From the NCBI RefSeq assembly GCF_047663525.1, contig NC_092593.1, positions 22,801,501 through 22,865,500 of the forward strand: 64,000 nucleotides of DNA, in the 5' to 3' direction. The notes beneath the pieces were generated by a model. It worked only from the letters and a program-made list of their open reading frames with translations. It was not told where the DNA came from and ran no database searches. Positions within the stretch are counted from its first letter, which is position 1, and the number at the start of each line of letters is the position of its first letter. This stretch comes from Anas platyrhynchos. Its lineage: Eukaryota > Chordata > Aves > Anseriformes > Anatidae. Shown piece by piece: positions 1 to 15,153 of the stretch. A program made the translations under genes and the position numbers.

Positions 1-1172
1 TAAGAATATACACCATTTAGCACTAAGCACAAAACAGCTCAAATAAGCCTAAGCAAACCATTTAAGACGTAATACCTCAGAGATTCATATCTGCAGGGCA
101 TATATTACCTGATCCTTTTCTCTAAGACTGTACGGTAAAAACAGCTGCAAAGGGTATTACTTCAAGGAGAAGGAGAGCCCAGTGTCCTTGGCCATGGACA
201 CCAAATAGCAAAGAAGCAAAACATCGGGGGGAGATTCCAGTGTCACTTCTAAATATATACATTCAACAGAACGAGGATACTGAGACTGAGATCACAAACC
301 AAGAAGAGATGAATGGCTGCCAGAAACTTTAGAGTCTTTGGCACTGACAGCTCAGGGAAACATTTATGTCCTGCAGACAGGATGCCAAAGCAAGTCAGGG
401 ATGGAGATTGCTCTGCTGTTCTTTGCAGAGAGTCCATAACCTGTCTCAAGTTTCTGAAAAGGTGCAGTATTTTGTGAACTGTTAAAACTATGAACTTGGT
501 ACTACCACTATTAAAGAATATTAACAATGTCATATATAATACTCATAACTAAAGCTTTAGGATAAAAACTAAGGTTCTTCTCAATGAAGCTTTAGGATTC
601 CACCCTAATTACTGTACATTATTTCAAACTCCACGGACACTTAAAAGCCATTCCATAAGCACTGGCATTGTTCAGCTATGCAAAGCAGATTATTTTTTTA
701 ATGCAGGTTCAAAAATAGCAGGGTCAGTCTCCTTTAGGTCTCAAAAGGAATTAGCTTTGTTAAATCTTGATCGTGGGGCACCATATAGTGAAATATGGCT
801 GCAATACACACATATGGATATACACGATGAACAGAAGAGCTATATCTTTATCAGAAATGGCTGAAGATGATTATTTTTTTATTCCAAAGGATGAAGATTT
901 GAATTAACAAAATTGCTCACAAAGCATTATATCTGTTAATATAGCTTGCTCTGAGTCTTTGACAAGTGCATAGTATCAGCCATAAAAATCTACAACACCC
1001 ACACTGTTAGCATTTTTCTTAGGTCACAATCTATAAAGATGAACTTTTCCTGTCTGTCCATTTTCTCTTTTAAACAAATATTACCAAAGCATGCATTTGC
1101 ATATGAAGTAGTTACCTGGTTTCATGTTTTAGTTTGTGAAGCTTGTGAATTTTGAATATCCTGTTTATAAAG

Positions 1173-1188
1173 AAAAAAAAAAAAAAAA
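1173..1188. repeat. Poly-A run (A16)
   Basis: Simple homopolymer in the presumed intron of the ATF2-like gene. Confidence 0.9.
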
Positions 1189-1759
1189 GTGTTGTCCTGC
1201 TGGATAACTTAGTGGAAAAAAGTTGGAGACAGATTCGTGTCCTGAACTTTCTAATATTACTCGACTGCAGACCACAAGGAACTTGGTGAGATACTGCCTT
1301 GTAAAGGGATTCCAGTTAACATCTGAGGAAAAAAAAAGTCCCTTGAAGCACTAAAGCTTTTGCACTTTAAAGAGTTCACGCACGCATTCCAACAAGACCT
1401 TGGACATTATAAATCTAAATAGAAACCGGATCTGACAGGATGGGAAAACAAAGGGCTCACATTCATTAGTCTAGCCACATCAGTAAGGATTGTATTTACC
1501 TATTACAAAGACAAATGCAAAGCTCACACCTAGAACAAAATAATTCCATGCAATACTACAGGCTGAGGGCCAAATGATTGTCAAGCAGCTTTGGGGCAGA
1601 ACCTGTAACTCCTGGAGGACAACAAACTGAACTCGATTCAGCAGCATGTCACTTGCAGCATTGAAAGCTAACAGCATCTTGGGCTGAATTAGCAAGAGCA
1701 GTGCAAGCAGATCAAGGGAAGTGATTATTCTCCTTTATTTGGCACTCATGATGCTACAG

Positions 1760-1990
1760 CTGTAGTACTGTGTCCAGCTTTGAGCCCTTAAAAACACAGC
1801 AGATGACAAACTGTAGAGAAACCAGCTGGGGCCCCACCAAAATAGTTAGGGGGCTGGACTACTGCATACAAGAGGAGTAGCACGGAGAAAAGTTTGTTCA
1901 GCCTGGAGAAAGAAAGCTAAGGAAGGACCTAGTTTCTTTCTCTCTCACACTACATTATGTGTTATTATACAGAGGACAGATAAATGGCAT
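1760..1990 (+). mobile_element. Old CR1 LINE 3' fragment
   Basis: Degraded but recognisable CR1 ORF2 C-terminal sequence in sense orientation. It shows the landmarks for ...TGTGTCCAG..., a GGGGCCCC stretch, a block corresponding to LFSLEKR (GTTCAGCCTGGAGAA) and AGGACCT. It has many substitutions and indels, no intact frame and no clear 3' terminal repeat. Confidence 0.6.
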
Positions 1991-4505
1991 CTTGAAAAAA
2001 ACGTTACTCTCCCAACCCACGCGAACTTCCAATCCAAACGCTACAGATAAACTTTACACATCTTCGTTAACCAAGTAACAAGCAAACACCTTGTCACCCA
2101 GAAGAAAAAGATAGCTCTCGAAGCAATTCCATCTGAAAATCAAAGTCTAGCCTTAACTTTTTCTCTTCAGATAAACCAAATACTTCAGTGAAATAATGAT
2201 TATTACAATCCACTGAAGTACAGCTTTCTTCTACAAGCCTTCCAATCCTAACCTCTTTTAGTAGCATAAAGAAACCTATAAATTCTCACTGCAATTCTCA
2301 GTGAGAAACAGAATCAGAGCTGAACAGGAAAAGCATCAAATAAGCTCAGCAGTATAATCAATTTTGATACTAAAACCAGAACGCCATCTAACATTTTTGG
2401 TGTTCATTTACTCTGTATTTACAGTACAAAGAAAAAACAGATTGAAGTGAAAGTACTTTAAAATGTCACATGCCTCATCACTCATAATCTGGAAGGCAAA
2501 CAGCACAGTAAACTATATACCTGCAAGTATGTATACATGTTTAAATACAGAGAGAAACAATAACAGTACGGTTTGAAAACATTTTACTAATATTTAAGAC
2601 AGCGTGCTTACTTAAAAAGTAAAGGTGTTTCTATGACACACCACACTAGAGTTCATCTATGTGTACCACAAAAATAGCTTCAACAATCATTTGTATATTT
2701 TTATAAGACTTCAATTAAACATCTGAAGTACACTTTCTGGAAACTATTACTGCATCCTCCGAGGCTTGCTTGTAAAATACATTCCTGTAGACAACTTGTA
2801 AAAGAAGAGAATAGTATGCTTAGCCAATGTCTTGTTGGCTTATTTTACTGGTAAATGTTCTGTTTTCTCTTAACTCCCTACATGTCAGAAGCATGGAAAA
2901 CCCAGCTGACACCTCATTTTAAATTTATTCTATTAAACATTTAAATAGCTGTTTAAAACGTATGCAGGTATATTAATAAATCCTGTAAAAACATCTCCAA
3001 ATTTGCTGAGAAAAATAATTTACACATACCTATTAATACTTGTCAGACTTGCTCCTAAAACCTCTGAACACTTTATCAGCATCAAACATGCTATATGCCA
3101 AAAGACCTTTATGCCTTAACTTGTTCCTGGACTATGCAGCCTTAGTCTGTAATTTCTTACATTAAACCCTGTAGCAACCTGCAATTTTGGAGTTGACACA
3201 AACAGCACAGAAGAAAACAACCTGAACTGAACATAAAAGGATGGGATCTACTGAGAAGACAGACAACTATAAACAGACAAAATCTGGAAGGAAAAACAAA
3301 ACAAAGAAACAAACAAAAGCACCAAAGCCCCTTAGAATTTTTCTATTCCTCCAGCATTCCTCTGCTGGCCTGCAAGCAAGAAAGAGCAGACATTCTCACG
3401 AGTGTCACGCTGCCACACACATGCCTGAACTGGACAGTCCATAGAGGACAGACTGAGTCTGCCATCTTACATGTGTTGCAAACCCAGGTTTTGCAGCTAG
3501 GCTGACCACTTATAGACACATCTACATATTCTGGTTAGAAAACACAATGAGCAAGTGGGATTAAAAAAAATGTATTAGATTTTGGACACAGATCAGAATT
3601 ATGGTAGTCTGTTAGCATTAAGTCTCTCTTATGTCTGTACATCACAGAGTGCTTAAGTTAGACCATCAGTGATGTATTTTTCCAACGCTTGCATTTTCTC
3701 AAGACTAACCATGTACATGCAACATTTTTTTTTATTCTTTACATTTGATCTGGGATTGTGCCCCTTTTTATTGCACCATAAACTCTTAGTGTATAGTTAT
3801 TAACCCTCTGTAAGCTTTAACGTAGCCCCCATCATAGCTTCAATCATCAATTGCTTGAAGTTAATAGCATAAGATTTTTTAGATCGTACTCTAAAAGTTC
3901 CATCTTATAAAACAAAATTGTAACATAAAAGGACAAGGTCAAAGATTTTCAAAGTCTTTATCAATCTACAATTTCTACTTGAAGCGCGTAACTCTTTCAT
4001 CTCCACATTCACTTTTAACTAAAGTCAAGCGGACTGAATATATTTGTCACAGTCAAGAGCAACAGTAACAGTTACCTGCAGAACTACATTTAGCGATTCG
4101 TTTGGCTCTATGTAGGAATTTTGACAGAGATGCCTCTTTAGATGAGAAAAAGAAAAGCTATTTTTGTTTTCCAAATGTAACCACTCCAAAATTAAAAGCG
4201 CTGGCTTTCTCATGCAGCCAAACTAGTCAATGCAAATCAAAATAAACAGAGTACCTTTTATATTTGCAATACTTGAATACAGCATTGTACAGCATAAATT
4301 TTAATCACTTCCCATATTTGATCTTCATTCCTATGGAGGCAGTCAACCTTACAAGTTTTACTTTCAGTAAAAATCAGATGTTTACATGTAGAATACATCA
4401 CTTACAAGATGTAAAGTGAATAAGTAAAAGTAATACTTTAACAAGAAATAAAGTAAATAAAATCAACAACTCCATTTTAGAAGAAAAAGCCGTCATTCCA
4501 CTTAC

Positions 4506-4546
4506 CCAGAGAGACTGGAACAGCTTTTTGTTATCTTTTCACTTTC
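4506..4546 (-). other. Possible untranslated internal exon
   Basis: On the minus strand a pyrimidine-rich tract ending TGCATTACAG precedes a 41-nt segment that ends at a perfect donor, TCTGG/GTAAGTGG. The segment has no start codon, so if it is an exon it is a 5'UTR exon of the gene starting at 7.6-7.9 kb. Splice-site pairs of this quality also occur by chance in several kilobases of intron. Evidence from transcripts would decide. Confidence 0.35.
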
Positions 4547-7531
4547 CTGTAATGCAAAAGAAGAAAGATGAATCAAAAGTAATTAATACTTCACCATTAG
4601 AGACCACTTTCAAAAGTGTTCTTACCAACTGTATTTTGGTAATGCCACCATAGAATTTTTTGTAAAAAACAAAAACCAACCAAACAAACAAACAAAAAAT
4701 GAATAATGTAGACTGAAGGAGAAAAAAACTGGAAAAAATCAAATTTTCCTCCTCATAAAGGAAGCAGAATCACCAGAAAGTGACTCGGTAGATTCTGCAA
4801 GAGAATGTTGCAGATGGTCGTAGTCCAGAACATTTGAAGGCTGTAAGCCCCAAAAACTGGCAAAGAGGAAAACAGGAACAACTTCTTCACTACTGCCACT
4901 CCGCTGCTTACTAGAGTGGCTGTTCCATTTCCTAGAAGACACATGGTCAGTTTCAGAGTTCTAGGGAACAATAAGGAAGAATGCAAAACCTGCAGCACAC
5001 AGCTGATTTCTTCTTTAAAAAGCCTAATGCTGAACACTTTTTCCTGATGCCCTAAGTTATGTATTTGTAACTGACATCTAAGACAAACTGAGGAAGGTAT
5101 GAAATTAACTTACAATAAACAAGAAGGCAGCAACTGTGTAAGAGGAAAAATGTGTGAGAAGCGAGGACCAATTGACTCAACAAGTTCAAATGAGAACAAG
5201 AAGTCCACTGGCCAGAGAGTCACGTGTACAGAAACAAAACAATGAAGTTACTTTGGTTTTGCTGAAGGATCAGGCTTTCTGCATAAGGAGGTACAATTCT
5301 GGTAGACAGGGAGCACTGACTGAATAAAGAAAGGTCCCTAGGCCTAACACTTCTGGAGGGCAGCTCCTGCCTTGATTAGTGGAAGTTCATGCTATGTGAA
5401 CATAGCTCTTAAAAAGAAGTCAAAAGCCAGTGAGCCTCAGAGAAGAAATATAGAGTTAATATTCCCCTGATCTTTTCACGATTTGCTTAGTGAGATACTA
5501 GGACTTACTTTCATCAGCTCAGTTTCCTAGGTGTGAATGTTTTAGTACTGTCCATCAACCTAACAAACACTGAGTGTAATAATTTAGAATTCAAGTGAGA
5601 ACAAAAATCCTTAAAATATTAGGATCATCTCCCTACAGGACTCCCGTTGCTCATTGAGATTTACTGATTTTCCCCCCTATAAGCAACAAAGTAAGTGACC
5701 GTTGGCATTTACCCAGAAATGGAACCACACTGCACTGCTCGAAATAACTTACTGAAGACAAACACAAATCTGAACTGAAGCTAACAGAAAAATTTGCAGG
5801 TTGAGTTCCTGCTAAACTGCAACTGACAGAGAATACAATTGGAAACAGCGTGGCACCAACTTGTAAAAATACGAGCTACTGTATAGCTATTAAATATCAG
5901 CTCATATTTCTATCACTAACTTTACTCAGCGTCTTCTTAGAGTGCACCTTATTGATTTGAAACAAACCTGCTTAAGTTATGCAGGAGGACATGATAATTT
6001 AAAGGCAATTCATTATTAGAAAGAGAAGTTAGTACTATTTAATCATGTTTATTCCACTGAAAATAGGTAATGTTACTTCAAGATCATTTTAAGACATCAT
6101 AAAAATGTTCATATTAGAAATAACAGATACACTTTAAATGTAAACATGCATTTACATGTAAAAATGTAAGTTTAGTTAATGGTTTGTGGAGAAAAAGAAT
6201 AGCTGACGAGAGAGGAATGTTAGGCAATAGAGGCACCCAAATTTAATTAATAGAATTCAAAAGAACAGCATATTTCAGGCCACTCAGTGCTGTCACAAAA
6301 ACACAGTAGCAGCATGATAACAAACATTATTCATAGAAGTATGCATGATTAAATTTAGGACCTGAAAGCACCTTATGTTACATGTTGCACAGTCAAGAAG
6401 TTTCTGGAAAAAGATGTACCAAAGATGTTCAGATTTCTAGAATTTAAATCAGGACAGAAATATGACTGCACAGTGAAGAAGATCACAGACTCAAATAGTT
6501 GATTAAATATTAGCATGGCACGTCAGTAGTAAAACAAACTCATAATGAATTTTTTTAAAAGCACCTTCACCCCACATGCACATGGAATTATTTTTATTTC
6601 ACATTTCTTTCGATGCATGTTTATAACAAGCAGTTCATGACAACATGTCAAAATTATTGCTTCTCTTAATATTGCAGTTTCCAACTTTGATTCTTCCAAC
6701 TTAGATTGGAGAATCCAAGTGAATGCCTAACCTGACAATAGCTTGTCAATTACGCCTACAGCTGGAGTTCCATCAATGGGCAGCCGTGTAGGTTTCAATG
6801 AGAAGTTGAAGATGCATCCAAAACACTTACTAGAAGCCCTGGACCACAAAGAAAAGTTTTACTCATCCTTGAAACGAATGTTGAATTTAGCATTTAATGC
6901 CATCTCATGTAGACACAGCAGTAACTTAAACTTATGTTCAGCAACATTAGCCTTTTTTTTTTAATAAAAAGCAAATGGCAACCATATGTAGCTTTACACC
7001 CAGCAAGAGCTTGGGAAAGGCCCTTCACAGCTGTGAACAGAATAGATGAGACAAGATGAGGATAAAGATAGTACTTTAGAAGGTGAAATAAAAAATTCAG
7101 TCTGAGTTAGTTATTTGCAAGGCAGCGGATGAATCAGAATTTCTATCCCTATCAGAATTTTGCGCTCTAGCATGAAGAAACAGGTGGCTACCTTCATTTG
7201 AGGAGGAGAACGATCATTCCTGGGAGAAGGCAACATAAAGAAAAGCGAGTGTCAGAGCCTGAGGCTGGGGCACGGAGACGCACTCCCGGCTCCCACTGCA
7301 CGAACGGGGCTGCGGGGGGACAAAACCGCAGGAGCAGCACGGCAACACCCCCTCCATCCCCTCCATCCCCCCCATGCCCCACACCGCGGGGATAACCCCC
7401 CCGCGCCGAGGCCCCGCGCAGCCACCCGCACCCGTTACGGCGGCGCCCCGGGAGCCGCTCGATGCGGGGCGGGCCCACGCCTCTCGCCTGCAGCGGGGCA
7501 CGGCCCGGGCCCTCCGCGCCGCGCAGCCCCG

Positions 7532-7566
7532 GGGCAGGGCAGGGCAGGGCAGGGCAGGGCAGGGCA
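7532..7566 (+). repeat. GGGCA tandem repeat, 7 units (G-quadruplex-prone)
   Basis: Seven perfect 5-bp units, followed by a partial unit. Each supplies a G-triplet with two-base spacers, so the plus strand (template strand of the ATF2-like gene) could fold as a G-quadruplex. It lies 30-60 bp inside the intron after the second candidate donor. Confidence 0.92.
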
Positions 7567-7593
7567 GCCCCGGGAGGCCGCCCCCGCCCCTAC

Positions 7594-7710
7594 CTGCGGC
7601 GCTGCGGCCCCGGTGCCGGCCCCGCCCGGCTCTAGGGGCGGCGGGAGCCGCAGGCCGCGGTGGGGGAGGGGGCGGCCGCGGAGCGGAGCGGCGCCGCCAT
7701 GTTACCGCCT
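7594..7710 (-). other. ATF2: Alternative first exon (5'UTR) of the ATF2-like gene
   Basis: A second donor, CGCCGCAG/GTAGGGGC on the minus strand, ends an exon at 7594. A consensus YY1 element, AACATGGCGGC, lies on the minus strand at 7703-7693. In vertebrate promoters this motif is typically just downstream of a start site in this orientation. The start is therefore placed near 7710. It contains an ATG (inside the YY1 motif) with a short frame only. Confidence 0.4.
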
Positions 7711-7825
7711 CCCGGGCAGCCCCCGCACGGCGCGCGGCGGCGGAGCCGCTCCCGGCCGGGCCCGGGGCCCCGCTGCGGGCCGGGAGGTGCCGTGAGGGGC
7801 CCGGAGCCGCTGTTTACAAACTCAC

Positions 7826-7880
7826 CGGGCCCGCAGCGCGCGTTAACGGCCGGGTCCCCCACAGGCTTCCGTCGCCTCTC
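7826..7880 (-). other. ATF2: Candidate first exon (5'UTR) of the ATF2-like gene
   Basis: The minus strand reads GGGCCCG/GTGAGTTTG, a strong donor whose last exon base is 7826. Upstream on the minus strand are an ETS-type CGGAAG at 7871-7866 and the TCTCGCGAGA element at 7877-7886, which usually lies close to the start site. The exon would be about 45-60 nt. The transcript start is estimated. Confidence 0.5.
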
Positions 7881-7963
7881 GCGAGAGCGCCGCCGACATC
7901 TCCGCGGGCGGCGGAGGAGCGCGGGTCACGTGGCGCCGAGGGGCGGCGCGCGACGCCGATTGG
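7877..7963 (-). promoter_or_regulatory. ATF2: Core promoter with CCAAT, CACGTG and TCTCGCGAGA elements
   Basis: In transcription order on the minus strand: CCAAT (plus-strand ATTGG at 7959-7963), an E-box/USF-type GTCACGTG (7925-7932) and the palindromic TCTCGCGAGA element (7877-7886). The last is a known core element of TATA-less housekeeping promoters. Spacing of about 30-80 bp upstream of the first donor exon fits a minus-strand promoter. An ETS motif CCGGAAGC at 8023-8030 on the plus strand may add to it or support divergent transcription. Confidence 0.65.
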
Positions 7964-9271
7964 GCGCCGCCGGCGGGGCGGTCGGGGCCGTGGGGAGGGG
8001 GGGGAGGAGGGTGCCTGTGTGGCCGGAAGCGCCGCGCGGCTGGGTGTGGCCGCGGCGCCGCCGAAGCTAAGCGGGCATCGCGCGGGTTGCGCGTGGATGG
8101 GTGACCACAAGGGCCGGCGGCGAGGCGCTGCCTGCTGGGCAGTCAGGGCCCGTCACAGCAGGTCGTTAGGCGGCTGCCTACTACTAAGGGCAGTTAAACA
8201 CCATCTCTGCCTCGCCAGGGATCTTAAATGCCTGCCCTGAGGCTTCCCTGGCCACATCTTGTACAATTCAGGCCTGGGAGCCAAGCCCTGTGAGATCCGT
8301 GCCTCCTCCTGCACTCGGGGTAAAACCACTCAGGGAGGGGAGGGCTCGTGTAGAAGTGCTGATGAGGAGCTGCGGCACAGCCCCGGCCCTGCTGCTGCAG
8401 GGTGGCCCCGAAGTGCTGGGGGCTCTGCTTGAGTCACGTCACATCCATGTTGCTCAGCCCAGGCTACGTTCCTTGAGCTCCCCGCTCCGCCACACACCAC
8501 AGCCCTGCCCGCAGGGGAGCCCGGTGGGCAGGAGCTGCCTCCTGCCTGAGGCCACAGCTCTGCTGAACACCTCCAACTTACCACTCCACCAAAAACACTG
8601 CAGCGAAGCACAAAGAACATAAAACATAAGCAGCTTCACCTAATTTTTTTTACACAGAAGGAATCGGAAACATTTTGGATGAATTCAAAAATACCCTAAT
8701 CATAGACATCAGCACAGTTTAGCTGGTATGTGCTCCCAGCCATGGATGAAATTTTGAACTACCAATCCTTTCTCCTGAGACTGATCAAAATCTCGACCTG
8801 AGAGTATGAACAACAAAAAAAATCTTCTAAAATACAGTATTAGTTCCAGTAGCATAAGCCAATTCTACACTATGTAAATGGCATCGCCTGTTTCCCTGAA
8901 CTTGCAGAAGTCAACATGGTATGCCTCATTTCTTGTCAAGTGCTTTGGTAGAACTTCACAGAAGTGCTGTATTGTGCCTTCACGATAAAGTGGGATAAAC
9001 CTGTTTAATTAATTTGAATTCTTCTTTACTAAGTATGTCGTGAAAGGCTCAAACAAGAGATATTGCAGAAAGGAACAAAAATCTATGCACAGTTCTAAAC
9101 CTCTTGCACAGAGCAACTAAGAGCTGCATCTGAAACAGGTATTCTTCGGTTTCAGATTTACCTTTACATGGCATCCATCCTGAGTCTGAGCAGAAGGCTC
9201 AACTGCAAGTTCTTTGCCTTTAGCCTCAAACTGCTGCAGAGAACACCTACAGAGTATAAGCAGGGAAGAAC

Positions 9272-9287
9272 AAAAAAAAAAAAAAAA
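9272..9287. repeat. Poly-A run (A16)
   Basis: Simple homopolymer in intergenic DNA. Confidence 0.88.
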
Positions 9288-9690
9288 GAAAAAAGCAGGT
9301 CTGGAAGCATGAATCACTCGCCTGCAGCAAAAACATAATAACATAACTGGTTAAAATAAACATTTCTTTCACCACACATTAGGATAACACTTGTGCACAT
9401 CACTTTCAGAGGTGGAATGATGCTGAAGCTACTGGAACAGCAGGCAGAGCACTTCAGAGACAGTGGAGATCTCTGCTGCAGCTAGCTTCATCCAAGAACA
9501 GAGTCCTTAGTTTGGAGGATATCAGTCTTCCCAAATTGAAAGCACAACAAAGGTTTCAGGAAAAGTGAAGCCTACTGTTGCTTCACGGGACTTTATATAT
9601 GTTTTCTTTGACCTACGAGAAATGTTTCTTGATGTAAGCTCCTATGGAGGTGGTCAAGTCCTTTTAGACAGATCACTGCTATCCAGTCAC

Positions 9691-9709
9691 TAATATATAT
9701 ATATATATC
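9691..9709. repeat. (TA)n microsatellite
   Basis: About nine TA units in AT-rich intergenic DNA. Confidence 0.9.
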
Positions 9710-10411
9710 TTTGTAACATGCAGACAAATAAATGGTTTTTACAGTTATCTCTTTTGTGAGCATTTTTAGGAACACACTATCTTTTTGGAAGACCACCCAA
9801 ACTTAACTGAGCTGTTTAAGTGCTCCAACAACCAGCGAAACCACACTGTTTTTCAAGAACATGGAAAATAAAGGAATAAAGGGAGTCCATGTGCCCTAGG
9901 ATGTGAAAAACCCACCCATTCCTCATTGGCTAAGCCTCTTATTGTCTATAAGGAGGATAACCCTCCCTGCCTGAAGGTTTGCCTCCATGTTTTGAAAGAG
10001 CTGGGTTAGTCTTTATCTGTAACACTGACATCCAATTCTTCCGAAGTTAGCACAACTTAACAGCAATTTTGCTTGGTTTTGAACCATGTTAACCAGTGAG
10101 TGGAGTGATTTAAAACGTGTCAAGCTTGGGGAGATGCTACTACTAAGATATGTCAGGTGTGAAATCTGTTTATGTGCTGCCTTTCAAACAAGGCTGACCG
10201 TAAAGAGAAGACTACATGTTGACAGAAGTGAACCACAAAGGAAAGGACTGGATACAAGTCCAGTAATTGTGGTCACTCAGCTTTCTTATCGAGGTTCCAG
10301 AACAGCTGCTAGCCAGAACTCCGTACACCAAGCACACAATCGTAACTCAGCAGAGCTATTTCATATGTAGACCAACTTCTAAGTATTATTAACTGATCCA
10401 GAGCTAGGCTT

Positions 10412-10468
10412 AACCTAGCTAAAGAAATCTGATAAACCTGGAACCTAGATAAAGAAATCTGAAACCTG
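10412..10468 (+). repeat. Local tandem duplication, about 28 bp x 2
   Basis: Unit AACCTAGCTAAAGAAATCTG... at 10412-10440 is repeated at 10442-10468 with one substitution and a small deletion. Confidence 0.85.
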
Positions 10469-10691
10469 AATTAAGTGCTCTCATTGAAATTAGAGTGCTA
10501 TTAATTAAATGCAACTTCAACACAATTCTTGTTAATGACTGTATAACAGACTAGCAGTTACATGTAGAGTTAAAACAATTACCCAAGTCTGAAGTGATGA
10601 GAAAAAACTCACTGAATTCTTAGCTCATTATATTCTCCATTGGAGAGCAGAAATTAGAGAGGAATTTCCAGTTAGCTCTAAATACCATAGA

Positions 10692-10714
10692 ATATATATA
10701 CACACACACACACA
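10692..10714. repeat. (TA)n(CA)n microsatellite
   Basis: A short TA run passing into seven CA units. Confidence 0.88.
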
Positions 10715-12009
10715 AATATATTTAAATCCACGAATTTAATTTTTATCTGGCATTTAGGTAGAGCTGGGAGTGTAATTCAGCTTCCCTATCAGCCTAGACC
10801 AGTCCAAGATATTGGCAAATGCAGACTACCAACCTTGGAGGCCTGCAGAGATTTCTACAGCACTGAAAGAACAGAAGATTAAGATTCAGGGAGAACAAAG
10901 AAATACAGATAAGTAGATGTAACTACTGCCAGAAGGACAGCAGTACACAGATGAGCTTTAAGCTTTAATTCCAGTGATCATTATTTGCCCTATGTCTAGG
11001 GCAAAAATCCCCAGAGAACCATTTCTAGACATCATCACAAAGGGCACTACTAATACGCTAGATCTGAATACTTGAAGATATCACACATCTTACACTCAAA
11101 CTTGCAGTTAAATAAAAGGTTGCTTTCCGTATTTCTAGAGTAATGTTTAATCCTTTTGCAGACATGACTGTTCTCTCCAAAGAAAATACAGGAGAAGTAG
11201 CCTCTTATGCTAGGTTCAAGTTAGGCTACATGAACACCGTATTTAAATTCAGATTAAAACAAAGGCCTTACCTGCATATCACACCAGTCTAAGAGCTGTG
11301 AGCAAGTTTCTCCATTTCCTGAAGGACAGTATACTTACAGGTCACACCAGTTCCCTCAATTCAAGTAACAGCAGGACAAGGCAGCTCATAAACCTACTCA
11401 CCTTCTTCCAAAGTCCACTCTATATTTGAAAGATCAGATCTATTATTTAATGTTCAAAGCTCCCCACCAAGTTAGTATGTAAGAGCACATAGTATGTTGC
11501 TGTATATGTAGATAACTTAAATGCATTTAGGTTATTAGAAGACAGATGCTGTGAGAAGCAAGGGCTGATACTGCAGACATTTTGTTAAATTGCCTTGATC
11601 CTACTGCTATTAAAAAAGTTTAGAAGAAAACACAATGCTGCCTTTACAAAATTAGGAAGCTGGAAGTTCTGTTTTAATTAGGTGATGCTAAGAATGCTCT
11701 AAGTAAGAAAATAACATTTATTAGCCACAATTAAATGCCTTTGACCAGCAGTTTAATTCAACCTGGATAGTGGTCAGAACCAAGCAGAAAATTTGTTCTA
11801 GGGTGATCAAAATTCATCATGTAACTGGGAACAAAGGTAAACAGAACGTTCCTATGACTGTGGATTGCTTGGCTCCTTCTATCAAGCAGTGCAAAAATAT
11901 ACTGTATGCTAGCTAGTCTGAGGAAAAAAAAAACACATTGTGCACAGAAACAGCTCTGGGTAAATTTGAAACAGGTAAAGGAACAAGGCCAGCAATATAG
12001 CTTTTCGTG

Positions 12010-12337
12010 CTGTGTCAGTGTATACTGGTTTATTTTTACAAACACATACCGCTCCCACATACATTAAAATGTTTGACTTTAAGTCATTGTTTTAAGGGTC
12101 CTACGTGATATGTCATTAACAGGACAAATCCCCAGGGTCTGAAAAACAAGATGCTGTCTTCCAGACATCCTAATGAGAAAGATAATAAATGCAAGCGACA
12201 GGTTGACAGTTGTTAAAGTTGTTATCTTTAATGAAATGACTTTGGAAATAGCATCAATTTCCATGACACCAACATTTTGGGAGTCCCATAAAATATGCAG
12301 TTACATTCCAATGCCAGTATTATAGGCAGATCTCCTT
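12010..12337 (-). other. ATP5MC3: ATP5MC3 3' untranslated region
   Basis: The sequence after the stop codon is AT-rich and contains no further frame of note. The first canonical AATAAA on the minus strand lies about 305 nt downstream, giving a short 3'UTR consistent with the roughly 1-kb mRNAs of this gene in other vertebrates. The exact end is approximate. Confidence 0.65.
12029..12034 (-). terminator. ATP5MC3: Candidate polyadenylation signal AATAAA of ATP5MC3
   Basis: The plus strand reads TTTATT here, so the minus strand reads AATAAA. Cleavage would be expected about 15-25 nt further left. A second AATAAA on the minus strand, around 11716-11721, could serve as a weaker or alternative signal. 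Confidence 0.6.
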
Positions 12338-15113
<2,776 letters not shown>

Positions 15114-15153
15114 CTCGGCGGGCGGCGTCCCCGGGGGCCACAATCCGGTGTCT

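Larger units (their letters stand above)
1..7900 (-). other. ATF2: 5' part of a gene running left out of the window, probably ATF2
   Basis: A CpG-island promoter oriented to the minus strand at 7.6-8.0 kb has good splice donors but no start-codon exon in the window. So 1-7.8 kb appears to be its first introns, perhaps with one small untranslated exon at 4506-4546. The name ATF2 is inferred only from gene order: in tetrapods ATF2 lies just downstream of ATP5MC3 on the same strand, and its first exons are non-coding. I looked for the ATF2 N-terminal zinc-finger exon and did not find it. The interval is otherwise AT-rich intronic-type DNA with a CR1 fragment and short A runs. Confidence 0.55.
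7200..8120. other. CpG island of the ATF2-like promoter
   Basis: GC-rich, CpG-dense DNA in sharp contrast to the AT-rich flanks. It covers both candidate first exons, the core motifs and the GGGCA repeat. Overlapping frames on both strands, including a 288-residue frame on the plus strand, result from stop-codon depletion and resemble no known protein. Confidence 0.88.
8121..12009. other. Intergenic interval between ATF2-like promoter and ATP5MC3 3' end
   Basis: About 3.9 kb between two tandem minus-strand genes. 8.1-8.6 kb is moderately GC-rich shore of the CpG island; the rest is AT-rich. It contains an A16 run (9272-9287), an AT microsatellite (9691-9709), a short TA/CA tract (10692-10714) and a local duplication (10412-10468). 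No gene or RNA is recognisable. Confidence 0.8.

Noticed and set aside
4739..5037. Overlapping minus-strand frames of 67 and 94 residues in the ATF2-like intron
   Set aside because: No similarity to ATF2 or any other family, no good splice-site pair in frame, and ordinary intron composition.
1..7800. Search for the ATF2 start-codon or zinc-finger exon
   Set aside because: No minus-strand segment encoding the N-terminal C2H2 finger or the residues before it was found, so ATF2 coding exons are not claimed in the window.
7374..8240. 288-residue open frame on the plus strand
   Set aside because: It lies wholly in a CpG island, is made of R/A/G/P-rich sequence, overlaps long frames in other phases, and matches no known family. 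Stop codons are rare at this GC content.
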